From NCBI GenBank assembly GCA_038225555.1, contig JBBRRB010000028.1, forward strand, positions 1 to 64,000: a stretch of DNA of 64,000 nt, given 5' to 3'. Below are positions 58,732 to 64,000 of the stretch, piece by piece. The notes beneath the pieces are model-generated. The model ran no database searches. It was not told where the DNA came from and saw only the letters and a program-made list of their open reading frames with translations. Position 1 is the first letter of the stretch, and each line of letters opens with the position of its first letter. The translations under genes were made by a program, and so were the position numbers. The stretch is from JANXQZ01 sp038225555. GTDB lineage: Bacteria; Acidobacteriota; Terriglobia; Bryobacterales; Bryobacteraceae.

Positions 58732-61700
58732 TTAGAAATAGAACTTCGCGCCAAGCTGGAAGCGGCGCGGGCTGCTCTGCGTGGAGCCGCGAATGCGTCC
58801 GAACGTGGTGCTGGTGATCACCGCAGTTGGAATGTCGGCCGATGGGTGATTAGCCAGGTTAGTGGCGTCGGTTCGGATTTGCAACCGGAATCGCTCGTTA
58901 ATACGAATCGTCTTGGCCAACGTCGCATCCACATCGAAATAACCAGGCCCGCGGAAATAATTGCGTCCCGTATTACTGAAATCCCCGGGTGCCGGCGTCG
59001 AAAATTTGGCGCGTTGATCGGCCGTGAAATAAAATTTGTAGCTCGATACCGGATCGATGAAGACTTGGCCCAGATCGCGGCTGCAATGGTCGCAGTTCGC
59101 CGGAGTCTGACGCACATTGCTAACAGTATTGGAGCCGCTATATACGGTGAAAGGCCGCCCGGACTCCAGCGTCAGCACGCCAGCCACCTCCCAGCCGCCG
59201 ATCACTCTGCTGACAAAGCCGTTCGTATGACCGGCGAAGCGCTTGCCCTGTCCGAAGGGAAGCTCGTAAACCCAATAGGACTGCACCACGTGAGTGCGGT
59301 CGAAATCCGAAGGCGCGTAGTTCAATCGCCGGTTGTAAATATCGATGGGAGTCGACGCTGCCGATTGCGCCGAGCCGGTGCTGACTTGGCTGAAGGTAGG
59401 ATCGAACGAACGCGTGTCGAGCGACTTCGAAAAGGTGTAACTGACCTGGCCTGTGAGGCCGTTTTGGTACCTTCGCTGGAGTTGCAGTTGCAACGCGTGG
59501 TACGTGGAGAAGTCGTTCGAATCGATCACGTTTATGCCGCCACCGAACTGAGGGAACGGAATTAGCGGAAACAATCCGGCACCGGAAAGGGAGGTCACCG
59601 ACTTGCCGCCCTGCAAACGCGTGGCAATGGAACTGGCCAGAGCGCCGACTGAATTGAGCGCCAGATTGGAGGCGAACAAACGCCGCACAAGCTGCGATCC
59701 CGTTTCACCCGCGTTCAGCCGCGAGTCACCTGCTAGAAGTTGGTCGAAATAAGGGCTGTCCCCGCCCGCTTTGACAGCGTTAAAACCCGCCAGAAATCCG
59801 TTGCCAAAGATCTGATCCTGGTTCGCGTTGTACGCGCCGATCAGGTGATAGGCTCGACGGCCGATGTAGTCCGCTTCAAACACCGTGCTGCGCGCGATCT
59901 GATGTTGCACGCTTAAACCCCACTCGTGCGTGGTCGGCGTCTTGAAGTTGGGATCAACTACCGTGATCGAGTTGGTCGAGAAAGGTTGCGGCTGACGAAG
60001 ATCGCTCGGCTTTACGGTGGGAGGAGGCAATGGTTGCAGATTTGCCAGACGCCCGCCCGATTGTCCATAGTCTGTATTCACCAACCCTTGGGTGAGTCCT
60101 GGCAGATTCGCGATTACCGTCGAGGAGAGCGCGAAGGTTTGAATCCGGTCGTAGGCGAGCCGATAGTTTGCCCGAATCGAAGTGGTCCCTTTTCTAAACG
60201 GGTCCCAGGCTATGCCCAGGGATGGTCCCAATCCATGAAAGTCGCTCTTGTAGAAAGACCCGTCCACCCATTTCAGAGTGTCGCTCGGCGGAGCGCCCAC
60301 TGCCACAGGTTGGTTAGGATGGGTGATCAACCCGTCGGGATTGCTGGGACTCAACTTTATCTCCCAGCGCAGGCCGGCATCGATCGTCAAACCGGGCCTG
60401 ACCTTCCAAGTATCCTGCGCATAGAAGTCCAGTTCCGGATAATCCGATTCGAACTTGAAGAGTCCGGGCACGAACTGATCTCCCTTGCTGGCGAATCCTC
60501 TGGTAATGCTGCCTACTCGTCCCAACAAGAAGTTGATATTGTCCTGAAAGTTGGGTTGATCGAAAGCCACGTTCAAACCAGTGGGCAGGTTAAATGTCGC
60601 TGGATCCACGGTGGCAATTGTGCGGCTGAAGTCGACATCGGTGGTGGCATCTTGTCCCGCAATGGAGCCGCGCACGTCGAAGTGTTTTTGGAAACGTAGA
60701 TTAGTGCCGAATTTCACCGTGTGCGCGCCGCGGTTCCACGTCAAGTTATCTACGAATTGATAAGTCTTCAAGGTTCGCAGGTTGGCGAAGTCATAAATCG
60801 CTGTCGTGTTCACGGGAGAGCTGTTGAATCCGATTTGCGTGAGATCGTTACTTGGCTGAGCGAAGTTGAAGGTAAACCGGCTCTGTCCCACGACGAGTTC
60901 GTTGGTGAGATTCGCACCTGGGCTATAGCGCCAGTTGAACGCGAGGTTCTGCGGCGACCGCTGCGTGTTGACGATGCATGGCAACCCGGTAAACACGGGC
61001 TGGCCACCGTTCCCCGCATCGCAGTTGGTGTCCTGGGAGCCCCACGCGCCGCGAAAGAACACGGTGTTCTTGGAATTGAAGATGTGATCGATTTTGATCG
61101 TATCGTCATGTTGGCGCTCTTGCTGGCCCGCGCCGAAGACGAAACCCGCGGTATTCAGGCCGTCTATCGGCCCCGCAGTGCCGCTGATATCGAAACGATT
61201 TGGCAGCGGCATGTTCGCCAGATAAGTTTGAATCGTTTTATCGATTCCGATGTGTTGCGGATCGTTTGAGACTACGTTGTAGGTTCCGATCTGGACGCCC
61301 GGCAAAACGTTCCCCGCCGCGTCCACGGAAGCATTCGGCGTGCTTGCGGGCTGATTGCGGCCCCCTACAACATAACGCAAGATGCCCTGACGAGCCTGAG
61401 CCGTGTAAACGGTGCGCGTCGTCGACGCCGTATTCTTCGCTTGCAGGAACTGCACGTTGCCAAAGATAAAAGTCTTGTTCTTGATAATCGGGCCGCCCAT
61501 GCTCAGCCCGGTAATATTCTGCACGAACTGCGCTTTGCCGATGCCGTCCAAGGTGTTGGTGTAATCGTTGGCATTCAGCCGGGGAGTGCGGTAAAACCAG
61601 AAGGCCTCGCCATGCACGGAGTTGGTTCCGGAGCTAGTCACCATGGCGACTTGGCCGCCACTGTTGCGCCCGTACTCGGCCGTGGCATTGCCCGTGATCA

Positions 61701-62352
61701 CGCGAAACTCGGCGATGGAATCGGGATTGGTGCGCAGCGGAGAGAAATCGGATCCGCTGGCGCTAGTCTCGTTGATATCGATACCGTCGAGTGTATAGTT
61801 CCAGGAGCGGTCGCGGGCTCCGTTCACGTGTACGCCGCCGCCCGTATTAGCTCCGCTCACCACACCTGGCTGAATCAGGACCAAGTCCAGCGGGCTTCGT
61901 CCACGCGTGCCCACAATGGGCAACTCCCGAATGCTGTTCTCGGTGAACAGATTTCCGAAGTTCCCGGAAGTGCTGGTCTGAACTTCTTCGGCGGACCCGC
62001 TCACTTCCACCGACTCGGTCAGTGTTCCAATTGCCAGCGTGGCGTTCACAGTCATTGGAGCGCCGATTGTGAGAGCGTTTGCGCGAGAGAAGTATTTCTT
62101 GAAACCTGGCGCGTCCACCTCGACGGTGTAGCTTCCCACCTGCAATGAATCGATGACGTAGGTTCCACTTGAAGAAGTACTGGTTGAAAATGAGCCGCCG
62201 GTGCCTTCATTGGTCAACTTCACAGCAGCTCCGGAAACAGGCGCTCCCGCGGGATCGAGAACCGTACCCACAGCGCGGGATGTCGTGCCTTGGGCCGAAA
62301 CGACGCCCGCAGACGCCCACATCAGGAACAATATTGGTAGAACTCTTGCCAT
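58732..62352 (-). CDS. TonB-dependent receptor, Oar-like, with carboxypeptidase-regulatory-like domain
   Basis: A 1206-residue outer-membrane protein. A signal peptide (LPILFLMWASAGVVSAQ) precedes a carboxypeptidase-regulatory-like Ig domain (TVLDPAGAPVSGAAVKLTNEGTGG ... GSYTVEVDAPGF), then a plug with LPIVGTRGRSPLDLVLIQPGVV and NYTLDGIDINE, and a large beta-barrel ending in RFQLGAKFYF with the terminal Phe required for BAM assembly. Acidobacteria hold dozens of such receptors, likely for plant or other polysaccharide and peptide uptake; the substrate is unknown. The start is ATG at 62350-62352. A long gap of 155 bp separates it from the divergent PEP-CTERM gene. Confidence 0.92.
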   Translation of the reverse strand: MARVLPILFLMWASAGVVSAQGTTSRAVGTVLDPAGAPVSGAAVKLTNEGTGGSFSTSTSSSGTYVIDSLQVGSYTVEVDAPGFKKYFSRANALTIGAPMTVNATLAIGTLTESVEVSGSAEEVQTSTSGNFGNLFTENSIRELPIVGTRGRSPLDLVLIQPGVVSGANTGGGVHVNGARDRSWNYTLDGIDINETSASGSDFSPLRTNPDSIAEFRVITGNATAEYGRNSGGQVAMVTSSGTNSVHGEAFWFYRTPRLNANDYTNTLDGIGKAQFVQNITGLSMGGPIIKNKTFIFGNVQFLQAKNTASTTRTVYTAQARQGILRYVVGGRNQPASTPNASVDAAGNVLPGVQIGTYNVVSNDPQHIGIDKTIQTYLANMPLPNRFDISGTAGPIDGLNTAGFVFGAGQQERQHDDTIKIDHIFNSKNTVFFRGAWGSQDTNCDAGNGGQPVFTGLPCIVNTQRSPQNLAFNWRYSPGANLTNELVVGQSRFTFNFAQPSNDLTQIGFNSSPVNTTAIYDFANLRTLKTYQFVDNLTWNRGAHTVKFGTNLRFQKHFDVRGSIAGQDATTDVDFSRTIATVDPATFNLPTGLNVAFDQPNFQDNINFLLGRVGSITRGFASKGDQFVPGLFKFESDYPELDFYAQDTWKVRPGLTIDAGLRWEIKLSPSNPDGLITHPNQPVAVGAPPSDTLKWVDGSFYKSDFHGLGPSLGIAWDPFRKGTTSIRANYRLAYDRIQTFALSSTVIANLPGLTQGLVNTDYGQSGGRLANLQPLPPPTVKPSDLRQPQPFSTNSITVVDPNFKTPTTHEWGLSVQHQIARSTVFEADYIGRRAYHLIGAYNANQDQIFGNGFLAGFNAVKAGGDSPYFDQLLAGDSRLNAGETGSQLVRRLFASNLALNSVGALASSIATRLQGGKSVTSLSGAGLFPLIPFPQFGGGINVIDSNDFSTYHALQLQLQRRYQNGLTGQVSYTFSKSLDTRSFDPTFSQVSTGSAQSAASTPIDIYNRRLNYAPSDFDRTHVVQSYWVYELPFGQGKRFAGHTNGFVSRVIGGWEVAGVLTLESGRPFTVYSGSNTVSNVRQTPANCDHCSRDLGQVFIDPVSSYKFYFTADQRAKFSTPAPGDFSNTGRNYFRGPGYFDVDATLAKTIRINERFRLQIRTDATNLANHPSADIPTAVITSTTFGRIRGSTQSSPRRFQLGAKFYF

Positions 62353-62507
62353 TTGGGAATTTTACATCACGGGAAGATTGAACACGGCCCAAACGAAAGA
62401 CCCAGTACAGCACTGAACGATTGATCTAAAGAACAGTACCTCGTTTCTGCAGTAAAACCGTTACAGTCGTGTAGGGACTTATAAATAACTTTCCCGGAGG
62501 AATCAAT

Positions 62508-63176
62508 ATGAAAACTGTCATTTTAGTAACGAGCTTGTTAGCCCTTTCCACGATCGCGAGTGCCGCAGCTGTAGACTGCACGGCTTCAGCACCAACGGGC
62601 GCTATTGGCGCCAACGTGATGAGCCTTACCATGGGATGTTTCGGCGGCGGCTTGCTGTTCGATACGTTCGCGGTGAATTCAACTCCGCAAGGAACCAATG
62701 TATTTGTGTCGGCGCTTGGAACAGGACCGGTGGGCAATCCACTCGGGTTTAGCTTGGGCTTCCAGATCCTGACTCCACCGGCCCCGGTGGACACCATTCT
62801 GCAATACCGCGTCGCCACGCTTAACGGTGCCGCTACGATCACTGGCGTGGATATCGGCCAGAACGGCATCAACACCACCATCGGCGAGACTGTGTGCGAC
62901 CAGGCATTCGTGAACGGCATCTGCGCTACGGGCCATGTGCTCGCGAATTTCTCCAATCCGCCAACGCCGAACACTGCCGTCATATTGCTTACCGGAGGCG
63001 CGCGGAGCCAGATCTACATTGCGAAGGATATCGCAGAGCCAACCGGGACATCGTTCATCAGCAGCTTTGTTAGCAATCAGGAAACCGGTACGGTTCCAGA
63101 GCCCTCGACGTCGGTTCTCTTGAGTTTCGGTCTTTTAGGGATGGCTGGGCTGGCGCGAAAGTTCCGCACCAACTAA
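62508..63176 (+). CDS. PEP-CTERM sorting-domain exported protein
   Basis: A 222-residue protein with a signal peptide (about residues 1-20, ending SAAA) and a C-terminal VPEPSTSVLLSFGLLGMAGLARKFRTN, a classic PEP-CTERM tail (VPEP, hydrophobic helix, basic cluster). The middle is beta-rich with Cys residues (VDCTASAP, SLTMGCFGGG, ETVCDQAFVNGICATG). Start ATG 62508 follows a strong GGAGGAATC ribosome site. It would be sorted by an exosortase encoded elsewhere. A hairpin follows the stop. Confidence 0.87.
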   Translation: MKTVILVTSLLALSTIASAAAVDCTASAPTGAIGANVMSLTMGCFGGGLLFDTFAVNSTPQGTNVFVSALGTGPVGNPLGFSLGFQILTPPAPVDTILQYRVATLNGAATITGVDIGQNGINTTIGETVCDQAFVNGICATGHVLANFSNPPTPNTAVILLTGGARSQIYIAKDIAEPTGTSFISSFVSNQETGTVPEPSTSVLLSFGLLGMAGLARKFRTN

Positions 63177-63187
63177 CTCTTCCCGCG

Positions 63188-63224
63188 CCGCAGGAACGTC
63201 GTCACGATGTCGGCGTTCCTGCGG
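63188..63224. terminator. Long hairpin downstream of the PEP-CTERM gene, possible terminator
   Basis: CCGCAGGAACG (63188-63198) pairs perfectly with CGTTCCTGCGG (63214-63224), an 11-bp stem with a 15-nt loop, starting 12 bp after the stop. No strong T-run follows on either strand, so it is a transcript-end or mRNA-protecting hairpin rather than a certain terminator. The rest of the gap (63225-63392) shows no gene. Confidence 0.5.
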
Positions 63225-63436
63225 TGTTAACGTTCTGGTTGTGATTCGGCGAGAGAGCGCCAGCCTTTCCATTCATTCTAATTTTCACGACTCGATCTCC
63301 TTTTAGTAGAGAGGCTGTCTGTCGCTCTCTATCTCTACATGCACCATTCGGGGTAAAAGGTATCATCGCCGGGCACCTTTTTTGGACCTGATCTAGAATT
63401 CCTGGATTGTCACCAGCAGAAACCCTATCAGGGAGC

Positions 63437-63690
63437 GTAACGGTTGCTCGTGGGAGTGGCGGCGACCAATCCGCTCTGGACGAACTGGTTCCGCTCGTTT
63501 ACCGCGAACTTCGCCGGATGGCAGCAGGCTAACTTCGGCGGGAGCGCAGTCATCACACCATGCAGCCCACGGCCCTGCGCGCGCGGCCCTGGAAGCGAAT
63601 AGTCCACTAGGCGTACCTGCGGCTGATCGATCAATCCATCGCCGATTGTCATACGCGCGATTCTTCGCCATCGCCGCTAAAGCCGGGCCC
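63437..63690 (+). pseudogene. Decayed ECF sigma factor (Acidobacteria Sig-70 X6-like)
   Basis: Fragments in shifting frames match the N-terminal half of an acidobacterial ECF sigma factor: GDQSALDELVPLVYRELRRMAAG, then stop, then LRRERSHHTMQPTAL, then VH-stop-AYLRLIDQS, and FAIAA further on. A TAA after RRMAAG and a TAG where family members have VHEAYLRL show that it no longer encodes a protein. It overlaps on the opposite strand with the end of the kinase relic at about 63657-63690. Confidence 0.6.
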
Positions 63691-63860
63691 GCCAAGAACT
63701 CTCCCATGTTCTCGTCCGACGCCAGCAGAGCCTCTACCTGGGACCGTAGCCTAGGGTCGTCCGTGCAGCCGTGATCGAAAGATGCGCGCAGTTCTCCCGG
63801 ATCGGTTTCCCATGCCTGCTGCACCACCTCTTTTACTTGCTGCCCCCTGTCCGGTGTCAT
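63657..63860 (-). pseudogene. Truncated serine/threonine kinase N-terminus
   Basis: About 68 residues beginning MTPDRGQQVKEVVQQAWETDP and continuing DPRLRSQVEALLASDENMGEFLAGPAL match the N-terminal region that precedes the kinase domain in many acidobacterial Ser/Thr kinases. After about residue 68 the frame runs into antisense of the decayed sigma gene and the kinase domain is missing. The start ATG (63858-63860) overlaps the stop of the edge sigma gene, the usual sigma-kinase arrangement. A remnant of a rearrangement. Confidence 0.6.
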
Positions 63861-64000
63861 CCGAGCTGATTGTGCAGTGCGGGCAGGGCCATACGCCAGT
63901 CGCGCTTTACAGTGATTGGAGAGACGTTCAGCACCTCTGCGATTTCATCCTCGGTCGGGCCGCCGAAAAGCGCAGCTCCAGGATTCGGCTATCAAATCCG
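63857..64000 (-). pseudogene. ECF sigma factor C-terminus with a frameshift, runs off the edge
   Basis: The last 40 codons read LFGGPTEDEIAEVLNVSPITVKRDWRMALPALHNQLG, the region-4 end of the same acidobacterial ECF sigma type. Upstream, the expected FDSRILELRF precedes it in another frame, and in the current frame TGA and TAG occur at 63989-63994. Loss of one T in the TTTT run near 63966-63970 explains this. The gene continues beyond the window. It may be a pseudogene or carry a sequencing error. Confidence 0.55.

Noticed and set aside
1..64000. tRNA and rRNA genes
   Set aside because: No cloverleaf-like sequence with a CCA-proximal GTTCRANNC loop, or rRNA stretch, was recognised by eye; a covariance-model search would decide.

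Overview
The window looks like chromosome from an Acidobacteriota bacterium, probably near Solibacter/Bryobacter. The reasons are a VWFA-related acidobacterial-type protein, a large Oar-like TonB-dependent receptor with an N-terminal carboxypeptidase-regulatory-like domain, two PEP-CTERM exported proteins, a PSCyt1/DUF1549/DUF1553 plus DUF1501 pair, moderately high GC and tightly packed operons with 4-bp stop/start overlaps. The placement is inference from gene content; no rRNA or tRNA gene was found.

Layout. 1-9.9 kb: the tail of an enolase-superfamily gene; a coupled minus-strand operon (cytochrome-like PSCyt1/DUF1549/DUF1553 protein, DUF1501 Tat protein, TldD, TldE); then an alpha/beta hydrolase, a phosphohexomutase and a small exported HExxH protein. 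10-12 kb: a DUF5131 (three-Cys-motif) gene and its TcmP partner, the latter broken by a frameshift. 12-23.7 kb: ABC-F ATPase, TPR protein, queA, tsaD, FAH-family enzyme, homoserine dehydrogenase, an ECF sigma/anti-sigma/effector operon and a PEP-CTERM protein. 23.7-31.1 kb: a ten-gene histidine operon on the minus strand, hisI-hisG-hisD-hisC-HAD-hisB-hisH-hisF-hisA-STAS, preceded by a previously unmarked 16-codon leader peptide with five His codons and a terminator/antiterminator arrangement, which is a classical attenuator. 31-36.8 kb: a cytoplasmic-looking zinc-ribbon subtilase, clpP, nitroreductase, DUF5996, a GT39-like membrane glycosyltransferase and DUF3467. 36.9-46.2 kb: a frameshifted beta-propeller gene, an exported protein, and an efflux cluster of three HlyD-type adaptors, a MacB-type permease without an ATPase, and a TolC protein. 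46.3-51.9 kb: mutL, an inositol-monophosphatase-like gene, an Hfq-like gene, a VWA protein, a MoaD-MoaE fusion, a membrane protein, and a tiny exported protein made of four 14-residue repeats. 52-58.7 kb: an ExeA-type ATPase and a type III-A CRISPR effector operon (cas10-csm2-csm3-csm4-csm5) with a reduced Cas10 that has no HD domain, a csm2 with an Arg/Gly-rich tail, and no array, adaptation genes, cas6 or csm6 in view; a PsiE-like membrane protein is divergent from it. 58.7-64 kb: a TonB-dependent receptor, a PEP-CTERM protein, and decayed ECF-sigma and Ser/Thr-kinase relics at the right edge.

The strongest candidates for something new are the His leader attenuator, the stripped-down arrayless Csm complex, the TldD/E genes coupled to a secreted cytochrome-like/DUF1501 pair, and the HAD enzyme that could fill the missing histidinol-phosphatase step.
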